DNA from: Streptomyces aurantiacus
GTDB taxonomy: Bacteria; Actinomycetota; Actinomycetes; Streptomycetales; Streptomycetaceae
Reading direction: 5' to 3'
Length of the DNA: 51,422 bases
Assembly (NCBI RefSeq): GCF_001418335.1
Contig: NZ_LIPP01000102.1
Coordinates: 1 to 51,422, forward strand
Shown here: positions 28,097 to 37,996 of the stretch, piece by piece
How positions within the stretch are numbered: the stretch's first letter is position 1
Layout of the letters: every line of letters starts with the position of its first letter
The notes under the pieces: model-generated
What the model was told of the DNA's origin: nothing
The model's input: the letters and a program-made list of their open reading frames with translations, nothing else
Database searches by the model: none
Translations under genes and position numbers: made by a program

Positions 28097-28280
28097 CCAC
28101 CCTGCCCGCCGCGGGAGGGCACACCGCCGCACCGAGGCGAGCGCTGCGTGCGGGGCGCGACGGCCGGAGGCGGCTTCCTTGCCTGCGGCGCTGTGCGAGC
28201 GCCGGGCGCGACCGATGGCCGGGCCCACCACCAGCCGGGCCGACCATCGGCCGGGCCACCCAGCAACTTACGGAGTACTC

Positions 28281-29117
28281 ATGTCTGTCTGGTTCATCAC
28301 CGGCGCCTCGCGCGGGTTCGGCAAGGAGCTGACCGAAGCGGCGCTCGCTCAAGGCGATCAGGTTGTCGCCGCCGCGCGCGACCCGTACGCCGTCGAGAAG
28401 GCGCTTCCCGAGGCGGGCGATCGTCTGCTCGCCGTCGCGCTCGACGTCACCGACCCCGAACAGGCGGCCACGGCCGTCCACGCGGCCGTCGAGAGGTTCG
28501 GACGGATCGACGTGCTGGTGAACAACGCCGGCTACGGCCTGTTCGGCAGTGTCGAGGAGACCTCTGACACCCAGGTGCGCGCCCTGTTCGACACGAACGT
28601 GTTCGGCATGCTCAACGTCACCCGCGCCGCCCTGCCGACGCTGCGGCGGCAGCGGGCCGGACACGTCGTCAACATCAGCTCCAGCGCCGGATTCGTCGCG
28701 GGCCCCGGCCGCGGGCTGTACGGGGCGTCCAAGTTCGCGGTCGAGGCGATCACCGAGGCGCTGCGCGGCGAACTGGCGCCACTGGGCGTCCACGCCACGG
28801 TGGTGGAGCCCGGCTCCTTCCGCACCGGGTTCCTCAGCCCGGTGAGCAAGCAGCAGGCGCCGGTCCGCATCCCCGACTACGACGAGACCGTCGGCGCGCT
28901 CCACACCGCGATCGACGGCAACGACGGGCGCCAGCCGGGGAACCCGGCGAAGGCTGCCGCCGTCATCCTGGAACTCGCCGCCGCCGACCGGCCGCCGCTG
29001 CGCCTGCAACTGGGCAGCGACTGCGTCGGCCTGGTCGAGGGCAAGCTCGCCTCGGTCGCCGAGGAACTCGACCTGTGGCGCGCCCTCGCGGTGTCTACCG
29101 ACTTCCAGAAAGACTGA
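28281..29117 (+). CDS. Short-chain dehydrogenase/reductase
   Basis: A 278-residue classical SDR: cofactor motif TGASRGFG (residues 7-14), NNAG (about 83), catalytic Ser in ISSSAG and YGASK (Tyr and Lys of the active site). The start is ATG 28281 with GGAG 8 bases upstream. The extended C-terminus (about 50 residues beyond the core) fits the subgroup often paired with MmyB-type XRE regulators. Substrate unknown. Confidence 0.88.
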   Translation: MSVWFITGASRGFGKELTEAALAQGDQVVAAARDPYAVEKALPEAGDRLLAVALDVTDPEQAATAVHAAVERFGRIDVLVNNAGYGLFGSVEETSDTQVRALFDTNVFGMLNVTRAALPTLRRQRAGHVVNISSSAGFVAGPGRGLYGASKFAVEAITEALRGELAPLGVHATVVEPGSFRTGFLSPVSKQQAPVRIPDYDETVGALHTAIDGNDGRQPGNPAKAAAVILELAAADRPPLRLQLGSDCVGLVEGKLASVAEELDLWRALAVSTDFQKD

Positions 29118-29412
29118 GGCCGCCCGCGCGTCGACGGTGACCGCGCGCATCCTGCACATGTTGACCAGGGCGATGTCCTCGTCCTGCTTGGCGACGATGT
29201 GCCCGCCGGCCCGGAGGCTGGCTGCTCCGCCCCGGCGTCCCACGCTTGAGGTCGATTCGCACACGGCAACGGCAGAGGCCACCTTTTTTGCCGATTGCCG
29301 ACAATGCTCCCCTAAAGCGTGGTTGAGCGGCACAGGCCCAATTGAAGCTGAGGCAAGCGGGCCGGTCCGGGGCGGTGAGGCCGGTGGTCGGCGCCACCTG
29401 GGCGAGACCGGG

Positions 29413-29617
29413 CTACGGTGTTACCAGGCGGCGGACGAAGGCCGTGCGGTAGGCGGATGGGCTGGTACCTGTCGCTTTGCGGAACCGGGTGCGGAAGTTG
29501 GCGGCGGTTCCGAGGCCAAACCGCCGGGTGACGTCGTCGACAGTGAGATCGCCTGCTTCGAGGAGTTGCTCGGCGAGATCGATGCCGCTCATCGAGACCC
29601 GTATGGAGGCAGCTACC
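29413..29617 (-). pseudogene. AraC-type regulator, DNA-binding domain fragment
   Basis: The C-terminal helix-turn-helix of an AraC/GlxA-type regulator is readable (LAEQLLEAGDLTVDDVTRRFG, then TAANFRTRFRKATGTSPSAYR). The preceding ligand or DJ-1-like domain is missing; at about 29617 the sequence changes to a different remnant on the other strand. Confidence 0.65.
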
Positions 29618-29761
29618 GGCAACGAGGGCGCGAAGGCCCGCGCGGTATCTGCGACGGCGTTCGGGTGCCTGGATGCCGCATCGATCACGTGGGTCGCCAA
29701 CGACGGCGAGGGCGAAATCATGGGCATGTACGACGAGTGCCTGGCTGCGGTGCGCGGCTGA
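29606..29761 (+). pseudogene. Possible TetR-family C-terminal fragment
   Basis: About 50 residues (RAVSATAFGCLDAASITWV, then a stop after DECLAAVRG) resemble the last two helices of TetR-type regulators. No DNA-binding domain is present. The call rests on this short tail only. Confidence 0.35.
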
Positions 29762-29969
29762 CCCGCTGCGGCTGGTAACCAGCCCGGAAACCGTGGACGG
29801 AAACTGGGCGCACCCGCTGCCACAGACCGGGTCCAGGTCCGGATCTCCCAGTGGGCCACGCTGGCGTCATGCGAAACGAGACCAGTGGCACGTCCGCTCC
29901 GCTACCTGGACTCCACAAGACGAGTGCTTCAAGTCCACCCCCGCAGAACTTCCAGCGCCGACCACCAAG

Positions 29970-30677
29970 TCACCAGGGGACGGGCTGGCCGTTTCGGTCC
30001 AGGAAGGCCAGACCCTTGTTGTCGAGGTGTGAGAGCAGGACATCCACAAGGAGCGGGGTGCTCTCCTCGACCGTGTACGGGGCGTCGTCACCTCCGAGGG
30101 CGGTGCGGATCCAGCCCGGGGCCATGAGCAGCAGTGAGCGGTCGGTGGCGGTCTGGCGGGCGGCGTAGCTGCGCATGAACATGTTGAGCGCGGCCTTGCT
30201 GCCGCGGTAGACCTCGCGGAGTCCGTTGGTGTTGTTGGTGATGCTGCCCTGACCTGAGGACATGACACCGATCAGGCCGGTGGGGATGACCAGCTCATCG
30301 AGTGCTTCGATGACGCGCAGAGGGCTGAGGGTGTTGGTCACCATGACGTCGATGAAGTCCTTGGTGGGGACATCGCCGATGGGGGTCTGTTCGTTGTTGG
30401 TGGTGCCCGCGTTGACAAACAACACGTCGAGTTCAGTTCCGGTCAGCCGATCGCGCAGAGGCGGGAGTTCTTCGGGCTGGGTGATGTCGAGGTGTTCGAT
30501 ACGGATGTTCTCGGGGTGTCGGTCGGCGAGGTCGTGCAGCGGTGTGCGGGCGCTGCCGCGGACGGTGCCGATGACCGACCATCCTCGGTCGGCGAGTTCG
30601 GCCGCCATCGCGCATCCGAGTCCTCGGGACGCTCCGACGATCAGGGCGGTTCGGGCATCAGTGGTGGACTGCGACAC
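29970..30677 (-). CDS. Short-chain dehydrogenase/reductase (CsgA-like)
   Basis: A 235-residue SDR with LIVGASRGLGCAMA (cofactor motif), VNAGTTNNEQ, catalytic Ser in MSSGQGS and YRGSK (Tyr and Lys). It lies downstream of an amidohydrolase gene on the same strand, 77 bases apart, and both are divergent from a MarR regulator. The C-terminus (LDRNGQPVPW) is typical of this group. Probably part of a small aromatic or lactone catabolic unit. Confidence 0.87.
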   Translation of the reverse strand: MSQSTTDARTALIVGASRGLGCAMAAELADRGWSVIGTVRGSARTPLHDLADRHPENIRIEHLDITQPEELPPLRDRLTGTELDVLFVNAGTTNNEQTPIGDVPTKDFIDVMVTNTLSPLRVIEALDELVIPTGLIGVMSSGQGSITNNTNGLREVYRGSKAALNMFMRSYAARQTATDRSLLLMAPGWIRTALGGDDAPYTVEESTPLLVDVLLSHLDNKGLAFLDRNGQPVPW

Positions 30678-30754
30678 GTTGCATCATCTCCGTGTTACTG
30701 GTGCGGATTCTCGTGTGATCGGGGTCGTGAGAGTGGTCCCCTTCTGGCCGTCGG

Positions 30755-31738
30755 TCAGGACGTGGCGGGGTCGATGCCGAAGAGGGCGGCGGCGTTGGCC
30801 GAGCTGACCTTGTGACGGTCGGCGTCGGTGGCGAGGTGACCGAAGAAGGTATCGATCTCTGCTCGGGTGGGCTGCTGGAAGGGGTAGTCGGTGGAGAAGA
30901 TCAGGCGGTCGGTGGTCGTCACCGTCAGGGCGTGGTGCAGCAGGGCGGGGTTGAGCATTCCCGAGGTCGTCAGGAAGACGTTGGTGCGGATGCAGTCCGA
31001 GACTGAACGCTTGAGTCCGGCCATGTGGGTGAGGCTGTCAGCCCGGTCGAGCCAGAAAGGAAGCAGCTCGCCCCAGTGGCCCAGCACGATCTGCAGACCG
31101 GGGTGCCGGTCGAAGGTGCCACGCAGGATGAGCCGCAGTGCCGCGGTCGCCGCTTCCACGTGCCAGCCCCAGCCGAAGGTGGCCAGACCCAGGTCGGTCA
31201 TGGGGTCGAAGCCCCGATAGGCAGCGTCGCGCAGGGCGGCGGTGGGGATCTGCGGGTGGATGAAGACTGGCTGACCCAGCTCGGCGGCTGCGGCGAAGAA
31301 GTCCTCGTAGGCGGGGTCGTCGAGGAACCGGTCGCCGGTGCGGCCGTAGACCATGGTTCCTACGTGGCCCTGGGCTGCGGCACGTTCGAGCTCAGCGGCG
31401 ACATGTTGCGGGGACGACAGCGGCAGAGTCGACAGTGACCGGAACCTTGTCGGGTGGGTGCGGACCGCTTCGGTGGCGGTGTCGTTCGCCAGACGGCTGA
31501 GCGCGACGGCCTCCCGCGCGGGCAGGGCCTGGGTTCCCGGCGGGGTGAGGGCGAGAACGGCCAGGTCGATACCCTGGGCGTCCATGGTGGCGATCCGGCC
31601 CGCGCCAAGATCTTCAAGGCGCTCGCCGGCGTCACCGCGCGCGTTGAAGAAGAGGCTCTCGTCCGGGTGGGATACGGCCTTGAGGGCCGAGGTCAGCTCC
31701 GGCAGCATCCAATGTTCTTCGATGCCAGTCAGGGTCAT
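30755..31738 (-). CDS. Amidohydrolase-2 family protein (decarboxylase-like)
   Basis: A 327-residue TIM-barrel metalloenzyme of the ACMSD/gamma-resorcylate decarboxylase group: N-terminal EEHWMLPE (metal-binding Glu/His region), FIHPQ (metal His), LQIVLGHWGELLPFW (His) and LIFSTDYPF (Asp). Members decarboxylate or hydrolyse aromatic acids. ATG 31738 is chosen over an upstream start because EEHW must be near the N-terminus. With the SDR it forms an operon that the divergent MarR protein probably represses. Confidence 0.85.
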   Translation of the reverse strand: MTLTGIEEHWMLPELTSALKAVSHPDESLFFNARGDAGERLEDLGAGRIATMDAQGIDLAVLALTPPGTQALPAREAVALSRLANDTATEAVRTHPTRFRSLSTLPLSSPQHVAAELERAAAQGHVGTMVYGRTGDRFLDDPAYEDFFAAAAELGQPVFIHPQIPTAALRDAAYRGFDPMTDLGLATFGWGWHVEAATAALRLILRGTFDRHPGLQIVLGHWGELLPFWLDRADSLTHMAGLKRSVSDCIRTNVFLTTSGMLNPALLHHALTVTTTDRLIFSTDYPFQQPTRAEIDTFFGHLATDADRHKVSSANAAALFGIDPATS

Positions 31739-31915
31739 GGTCTGTGTTCCTTCGGTGTCGCGAGCGCACACTCCGCGCGCTGCCGGGGCGGGGGTGCGGG
31801 GTCTCACCTGCTGTGGAGGAGCCCTGCGAGTGCAGCTCCGATGGGATAACTCCTACTCTTCGTGGCAAAGGTAGGCGTGTTCGAGTTACCTGTCAAATGA
31901 TAGTAATCTACTGAT

Positions 31916-31928
31916 GGGTAAATTACCC
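31916..31928. promoter_or_regulatory. Probable MarR operator
   Basis: GGGTAA-A-TTACCC is a perfect 13-bp palindrome ending one base before the GTG start of the marR-type gene, in a local AT-rich patch. A second partial palindrome AGTA-ATC-TACT lies at 31902-31912. The position fits autoregulation and control of the divergent amidohydrolase/SDR operon. Confidence 0.6.
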
Positions 31929-31929
31929 T

Positions 31930-32376
31930 GTGGGTGTGGACGAAAAGCAGAGAGCCAGACTGTTCGAGCTCGCCGACCTGATCCTGGCGATCAGTCGGCA
32001 CCTTCACGCCGCCAAGACGGACGCGGCGGAGTCGTGGACGCCGCTCGAAGCGGCCGTCATGCGCTACATCGACCACCAGCCGGGCACCACACCGACCCAG
32101 GCGGCCGAGGCAACCCAGCTGATCTCCAGCAACTTCAGTCGGGCACTACGCAAGCTGGAGCAGAAGGGTCTGGTCCGCCGGGAAGCCGACCCCGGCGACG
32201 CCCGGCGCGTGCGTCTGTATCCGACGCAGAAGGCGGGCGAAAACCTGCGCCACCTTGAGGACGCGTGGAGCCGTCTCCTGGACGAGGCCGTCCCTGACAC
32301 CGCTGAGGCGGAGGCGGCAATTACTACGCTACGACGTATCGAGTCGCAGCTACTCGCCCGCGTGAGCCGGAGCTGA
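31930..32376 (+). CDS. MarR-family transcriptional regulator
   Basis: A 148-residue winged-helix regulator: PLEAAVMRYIDHQPGTTPTQAAEATQLISSNFSRALRKLEQKGLVRRE is the DNA-binding domain (shown by landmarks TQAAEATQLISSNFSRAL and KLEQKGLV), followed by the wing DPGDARRVRLYPTQKA. GTG 31930 (or GTG 31936) is the start; no ribosome binding site is obvious and the palindrome lies immediately before it. Divergent from the amidohydrolase operon. Confidence 0.86.
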   Translation: MGVDEKQRARLFELADLILAISRHLHAAKTDAAESWTPLEAAVMRYIDHQPGTTPTQAAEATQLISSNFSRALRKLEQKGLVRREADPGDARRVRLYPTQKAGENLRHLEDAWSRLLDEAVPDTAEAEAAITTLRRIESQLLARVSRS

Positions 32377-32454
32377 ACAGACGGCAGCGGGTCGCGGGAG
32401 GCACCAGCTGCCCCTGAAACGGGACGCTCGGGGTGTCGCAGAAGTCGTGATGAG

Positions 32455-32897
32455 CCGCCGAGCGGCTGTGGATCGTGGACGGCGCTCTCGTCCCGGTCCG
32501 CGATCGCAAGATCGGTGTGTCGTCGGTCATCGTGGACGCGGAGACGCGTCTGGTGGTGGCCGCGGCTCGTCCTGTGCCCGGCAATACGGCGGACGCGACA
32601 GCCTGCCGGGACTCCGGCCTGGCCGCGCACTGCGAAGGTGCGACAGCCATCGGCCACGGCGCCCACATCGACACCGGCCTGATCGTCCCGCACCGCAAAC
32701 GCCCCGGATGCCCCCTGCCGAAAGGTGAGGAAGAGGACAACGCGCAGCACCGCAAGGTCCGCGCCCGCGTCGAGCACACCGTCTCCCGCATGAAGAATTA
32801 CAAGATCCTCCGCGACTGCCGGCAACGCGGCGACGGTCTTCACCACGCCGTCCAGGCTGTCGCCCGCATGCACAACAACCTCGCCCTCGCCGCATGA
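32455..32897 (+). pseudogene. IS5-type transposase, C-terminal half with internal deletion
   Basis: Reads ERLWIVDGALVPVRDRKIG, then VIVDAETRLVVAAARPVPGNTAD, RVRARVEHTVSRMKNYKILRD and MHNNLALAA. The N-terminal half is absent. About ten residues are lost in frame between DRKIGVSS and VIVDAET. The glutamate of the catalytic triad (RVEHTVSRMKN) is retained. No terminal repeats were found. Confidence 0.75.
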
Positions 32898-33100
32898 CCA
32901 CACACGCCCGAACACCGCTCCGACCTGTGGCTATGGCCCGCAGTCGCCCGCTGGTGTGTGCAATGTGAGCACCCGTGTATGCGGTCTCGGAGCCTTTAAG
33001 TGATCAGTTCCAAGGGGGGAATGGCGCCCACTTCTTGCTAGCGAAGGACGATCCGTCACGGCGGACCTCAGCGGCTCCAGGTCCGGTGAAGTGCGCAGGG

Positions 33101-34558
33101 ACTAGGCAAAGTGCCGTTGCTTTTGTCGTGGGCGTAGGCTGGTTGGGAGTCGGTGCCGGGAGTGGTGCGGATGACTGCGAGTGCGTCTGACTTATCGGGT
33201 CTGGGCTTGTTGACCTGGGTGTATCCGCCAGGGTTGGTGGACCGGGTGGTGGCTGCGTGCGGACGTGTCGAGCAACGCAAGCGCCTGCTGCCCGCGCGGT
33301 TGGTGGTGTACTTCGTGTTGGGGCTGGCGCTGTTCTCTCCTGCTCCGTATCTGGAGGTCATGCGTCATCTGGTGGCGGGTCTGCGGGGGCTGGGGCAGCT
33401 GGGTGAGTGGCACGTTCCGGCGAAGTCCTCACTGTTCAGAGCCCGCCAGAGGCTGGGATCCGAACCGCTGCAGGTCCTGTTCGCGGCGACTGCGAAACCC
33501 ATGGCGACCGAGTCGACGCCGGGGGCGTTCTGGCGGGGCCTGCGGCTGCTGGCCGTCGACGGGACCTGCTGGGACGTCGCCGACACCGGAGCCAACCAGA
33601 TGGCTTTCGGCCGCCCTGGCAAGGCCGCGGAACGGGTCGCAGTGCCTTCGTCCAGGTGCGGATGGCAGCCCTGGTGGAAGTGGGCAGCCACGCGGTGCTG
33701 GATGCAGAACTTGCCGGCTGCCGCACCGGTGAAGTGACCCTCGTGGGCCGCCTGCCCCGTTCCTGCAGCACAGGTCAGCTGATTATGGCCGACCGTGAGT
33801 TCCTGGGCGTCCCGCTGTGGCGGGCCTTCACCGCGACCGGCGCCGACCTGCTGTGGCGCGTGCCGGCCAACCGCATCATGCCGGTGCGCACACCATTGCG
33901 GGACGGATCCTGGCTTTCCGACATCCACGCCGGCACCGACCGGGCGAAACGCGATCCGGTGCAGGGACGCGTCCTGGCCTACCAGCTCAAAGACGCGGGC
34001 CCTGCTGCCGCGGCGGGTGATTACCGGCTGGTCACCACCCTGCTGGATCCTCGCCGTTATCCGGCCCGGCAGCTGGCCGCGCTCTACCGGGAGCGCTGGG
34101 AGACCGAAGCTGTATTCGCCGAGCTCAAGACCTACCAGCGCGGCGCGAAAGTCGTCCTCAGCAGCAAGACACCTGACGGTGTCCTCCAGCAGATCTGGGC
34201 TCACCTCCTGGTCCACCACGCACTGCGGGAACTCATGGTGAGAACCGCTGCCACCCGTAAACTCGACCCCGGCCGGATCTCGTTCACCGATACTCTGTGC
34301 TCCGCCCGGCGCAGCGTGACTGCCACCCCGGGCGGTTTTTCCCCCTGAGCTCCTGGTGAAAGCACTGCACGTCCTTCAAGAGGACCTTCTGGAAAGGCTT
34401 CTGCCCGCCAGACGGCTCCGCAGCCAGCCTCGTGTCGTGAAGCGCAAGATGTCCAACTACTGGCTCAAACGGGCCGAGCACCACGCGTGGCAGCAGCCCA
34501 CCCGCACCGGCACCCGAGCCCAACACGCAGACACGTAACGCAACGGCATTGCTACTAG
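33101..34558 (+). mobile_element. IS4-family insertion sequence
   Basis: A unit of about 1.46 kb bounded by imperfect inverted repeats: CTAGGCAAAGTGCCGTTGC at 33101-33119 and, inverted, CTAGTAGCAATGCCGTTGC at 34558-34540. It encloses one transposase gene. No clear target duplication is visible next to the repeats. Confidence 0.7.
33171..34538 (+). pseudogene. IS4-family transposase with two frameshifts
   Basis: N-terminal IS4 domain (LTWVYPPGLVDRVVAACGR), first catalytic Asp in LAVDGTCWDVAD, second in IMADREFLGVP, and the YREK signature in YRERWETEAVFAELK. A missing base at about 33639 changes the frame between AAERV and SAFVQVRMAALVE. An extra C in the CCCCC run near 34343-34347 creates the stop after GGFSP, after which ELLVKALHVLQEDLLERLL continues to 34538. 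The catalytic residues are intact, so decay is recent or the frameshifts are sequencing errors. Confidence 0.8.
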
Positions 34559-34708
34559 GGAGCGTATGTGGTTGCGATCACCAGGTGGTCCGGGTGAGTT
34601 CTCTGAGCCAGATCATCGAGGCGCGCAGGTGGAAGCCGACGAGGTGGGCTGCGACGGCGCCGTCCCCAAGTCCCTGTCCCGCACGGGGCCCCTGTCGCCC
34701 GTGCCTTC

Positions 34709-35404
34709 CTAGATCGTGCCGCTCCACGCCTGGCGGTTCTCCCGTCGGCGCACATGGCCGCGCCAGCCCGCGAGCAGTGTCATGCCCGTCCATGCGGCGA
34801 CTCCCGTGACGAGGCCGCCGAGCCTGCTTTCGGGGTCGACGTCCACGGCGTCCTCCAGCGGGACGGCGCCTTCCGGGTCGCGGAGGATCTCGATGCGGTC
34901 GCCCACCCGGTAACCGGGGTTGCTCCCCCGGTACTCGAGGGTCTCGTCGAGTTCACCGCCCGGCCCGACCAGTGTGAACCGGTGGTTCTTGCTCGCCGTT
35001 CCCGCCGCGCTGTCCGCGGTGATCGTGACGGTCTCGCGGACGCCACGTCGGTCGAGCGCCGCCTCGGGGGCGTACTGGACGGACCCGACGAGAATGAAGA
35101 GCGCGGGGACCACGGAGAGGACGGCGAGCCACCACGCCCTGTGGAGCAGCCGCAGCACGATCACGAAGACCAGGCAGCCGAGCACGCCCGCCGCGATCGG
35201 GATGAAGTCCATGCCCAGCGTGATGTAGGCGAGTCCGGTGTTGCCGGCGGCGATCCCCCAGGCGACCAGCAGCGCCCAGAGCGTGGCGAGTACGGACGCC
35301 CCGGCGCTCCTTCCCGTGCGCTGCCCACCTGGAGCGGGCACTCCGGCCCCGGCCGTGTCCCCGACGCCGCCCGCCACGGGCGCGTTCATCCTCTGATCGC
35401 TCAT
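34709..35404 (-). CDS. DUF3592-type membrane protein
   Basis: A 231-residue protein starting at ATG 35404. Three or four membrane helices occupy residues 35-105 ([52 protein letters not shown]), followed by a soluble beta domain ([35 protein letters not shown]) and a final helix. The [12 protein letters not shown] segment is typical of DUF3592 proteins. Function unknown. It diverges from a DinB fragment with no room for a normal promoter. Confidence 0.7.
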   Translation of the reverse strand: MSDQRMNAPVAGGVGDTAGAGVPAPGGQRTGRSAGASVLATLWALLVAWGIAAGNTGLAYITLGMDFIPIAAGVLGCLVFVIVLRLLHRAWWLAVLSVVPALFILVGSVQYAPEAALDRRGVRETVTITADSAAGTASKNHRFTLVGPGGELDETLEYRGSNPGYRVGDRIEILRDPEGAVPLEDAVDVDPESRLGGLVTGVAAWTGMTLLAGWRGHVRRRENRQAWSGTI

Positions 35405-35434
35405 CCGCGCAGCATACGAGGCGGCCGGAACGCC

Positions 35435-35878
35435 CGGTCCACTTTGGCGCTGAAGTGCGCGGGCCTCGACGACACGCAGGCGCGCAGGACGGCCGTAGTG
35501 CCCTCGTCCATGACGATGATCGGCCTGGGCCAGCACCTGGCGGAAATCGAGCGGAACTGGTTCAGCCGCGTGTTCGCTGGCGAGGACGTGGCGCTGCTGT
35601 TCGGGGACCACGGCGGGTTCGGATTCACCCTCGACCCGGACCGGACCCTCCAGGAGGCGCTGGCGACCTGGCAGACAGAGGTGGAACGCAGCCGTGAGCT
35701 GATCGCCGACGCTCCGCTCGACGCCCCCGGCAGACTGTCGCAGGAGAACGCCACCGTCCTCGGCAAGGACAGTGAGTTCCTGCGCTGGATCCTGCTCCAC
35801 ATGATCGAGGAGTACGCCCGTCACAACGGTCACGCGGACCTGATACGCGAAGCCGTCGACGGCGTCACGGGCGCCTAG
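35435..35878 (+). pseudogene. DinB/DUF664 protein lacking its N-terminus
   Basis: Reads [20 protein letters not shown], then [19 protein letters not shown] and [22 protein letters not shown] to the stop at 35878. It is strongly similar to the complete DinB protein at 50524-51036, which has about 27 more residues before the LAVKCEGLDDAQ segment. No start codon or ribosome binding site is found where homology begins; a TTG at 35444 is the only nearby possibility. The metal-binding histidines of the fold are retained. Confidence 0.7.
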
Positions 35879-36719
35879 GGCGGCTTAGGTGGACCCAGTA
35901 GGGCGTTGGTGTCCGCAGCGTACTCAAGGACACGCCGACGGGATTTCGCCGCAGCCCGCTGATCCTCGCTCAGGCACGTGTCGACGTGCGGCTCGAGGAT
36001 CTGCAGGGGGGTGCGGAGCAAGTCACCGACAAACAAGGCCCATTCGGTACCGGACCGCAAGTGAAGCACCGCTGAGCCCGGAGTGCGCCCAGGGGCGGGT
36101 TCCAGCTGGAGATTGCCGTCGATGTGATGAGAGCTCTCCCACAGCAGGGTCTGGCCGGCACGGTGAACGGGATCGATGCTGTCCTCGACATCGGCCCGTT
36201 GGCGACGCCGGCGTTGACACCCCCGATGCCTCCCCCGCTTGGGTACGCCATTCCGGCGATTCCAGTACTCGAAGTCATCCCGGTGGATCAGACAGGTGGC
36301 GTTGGGGAATGTCGGCACCCACTCACGGTCGCGAAGCGTGGTGTTCCATCCCACGTGGTCGGCATGCACATGGGTGTTCACCACGACGTCCACGTCCTCG
36401 GGCCGTACGCCCTCTGCCGCCAGGCGGTCGATGAAGTCGGTCTCCAGGTGGGTCCACGCCGGCATGTGCGAGCGTTCCTTGTGGTTGCCGAGCCCGGTGT
36501 CGACCAGAATGACCCTTCCCGTGCTGCGCACCACCCAAGTCTGGGTGGCGGCCAGGTAGTTGTCGGTCTCGCCGGCCCAGAAGTGGGGAGCGACCCACGA
36601 GCTGTGCTCCTGCCACTTCTCAGGGCGAAGTCTGGGAAGACCACCCCGACCGGAGCGACGGGCCCCTGCCACTCCACGATGCGCGTGACCTCGATGTTGC
36701 CGATCTCTATCGTTTCCAT
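35875..36719 (-). pseudogene. MBL-fold metallohydrolase, frameshifted and C-terminally shortened
   Basis: Starts at ATG 36719 (METIEIGNIEVTRIVEWQGPV begins the protein, shown as METIEIGNIEVT). After VVFPDF one base is missing (about 36624), and the frame changes to PEKWQEHSSWVAPHFW. The zinc-binding motif HVHADHVGW, the VDTGLGNHKE segment and FVGDLLRTPLQILEP are present. The final part of the domain (normally LPAHFGG) is replaced by a few unrelated residues before the stop at 35875. Divergent from an AraC-type pseudogene that probably regulated it. Confidence 0.72.
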
Positions 36720-36809
36720 GTTCTCCAGCGTATGGACGCGCGGCGAGACGGGTTATAAGCGATCGTGCTCACTTGATATGTGTTCGTCTCACCACCTGTC
36801 GTTGCGGGT

Positions 36810-37350
36810 ATGGATGTCCTCAGTAATGTCGTCGCCGCCGTGCGGACCGGCAGCCCGTTCGCCAACCGTGAGGACAGAGAGGGCGTGTGTGGCGCACGCA
36901 TTTTGAGCCTTTCACCGGAGCGGGCTTCCACATCGTCCTGCAGCGGGCCTGCCTGCTCGCCCGCGGTGAACCTCACCGCGGGGGACGTCGTGCTCACTCC
37001 GCACAGACCCGACACACCCTGACCGCTCCCGGCCGCACCCCTTGCTGGGCATCCTGCCGGAGACCATCCCGGCAAAGCCCTGGACTGTCGAGACCCTGGG
37101 AAAATTGGCGAACCTGTCGCGATCAACGTTCTCCCGCCGCTTCACCGCACTGGTCGGCCAACCCCCTCTGGCCTACGTCACCTGGTGGCGGCTCACCGTG
37201 GCGGCGCGACTTCTGCGCAACTCCGACACCGCCCCGGCTCCGATCGCCCAACGCGTCGGCTACAGTTCGGACTTCGTCTTCGCCGCCTTCAAGCGGGAGC
37301 ACGGCGTCTCTCCGGGCCGCTACCGGCTGCGGAACCGCGACCAGAGTTAA
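36810..37350 (+). pseudogene. AraC-family regulator, degraded
   Basis: The N-terminus (MDVLSNVVAAVRTGSPF) and cupin part (FEPFTGAGFHIVLQRACLL) appear in different frames, and the C-terminal helix-turn-helix in a third (LGKLANLSRSTFSRRFTALVG, GYSSDFVFAAFKREHGVSPGRYR). Compared with the complete homologue at 39957-40868, about 130 central residues are missing. Divergent from the MBL-fold gene. Confidence 0.7.
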
Positions 37351-37374
37351 GGGCTCGTGGAGAATCAACCTGTT

Positions 37375-37840
37375 GCTTCCCCTGATCCGACTCGCTGGTG
37401 TGATACGCGTGTCTCGGAGTCGGTCTGTCGTCAACTCGCCGCGCGTTTGGAGGCGTTGTCTCCTCATCTGGACGAACAGCAGCGGCGGCTGACGAGGGGG
37501 CCGAGGCCAGTTTGCTGGGGCACGGCGGTATCCCGGCGGTCCCCCGGGCAGCCCAGGTCAGCGAGACGACGGTCCGCAAGGGTGTGGACGAGATGGAGGC
37601 CGGCGAGGAGCCTCTGGGCCGGATACGCAGGCCGGAGGAAGATCGTGCACTTTGAGCAGAAACTGCTGCCCGCGCTGTCGACCAGGAGCCCCGCGGCAAG
37701 CCACCGGGCTGGGCCACGGAGCGAGCGCAGGCACAGTCCGTGACCTGCTGCGTGAGGAGGGATTCAGTCTGCGGGCCGGCGCGAAGACCATGGAAGGCGA
37801 GCAGGACCCCGACCGTGGGGCCCAGTTATAGCCGCCGACG
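37375..37840 (+). pseudogene. ISAzo13-type transposase remnants
   Basis: Pieces in different frames match this family: LAARLEALSPHLDEQQRRL, then AAQVSETTVRKGVDEMEAGEE, then VRDLLREEGFSLRAGAKTMEG. Just downstream (37863 to about 37830) a stretch reads DTKKEVLVGGYN on the opposite strand, resembling the family's DTKKKELVG motif and suggesting a local inversion. No element ends found. Confidence 0.6.
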
Positions 37841-37996
37841 AGTACCTCCTTCTTGGTGTCCAAGCTGATCGGCTGGCGGCGTCGATGTTGCCGCCCCGCC
37901 AGCGGCCCCTCCGGGTGCCATCGGCGGACATCGCGCCGATGGCACCGCCGATCCTCTTTCGCGTGCGAGCCGGTAGTGCTCCGCGGTGGCGGCCCC

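Noticed and set aside
29851..30168. Short plus-strand frame overlapping the SDR 3' end
   Set aside because: No start signal or family similarity; composition is that of an antisense frame.
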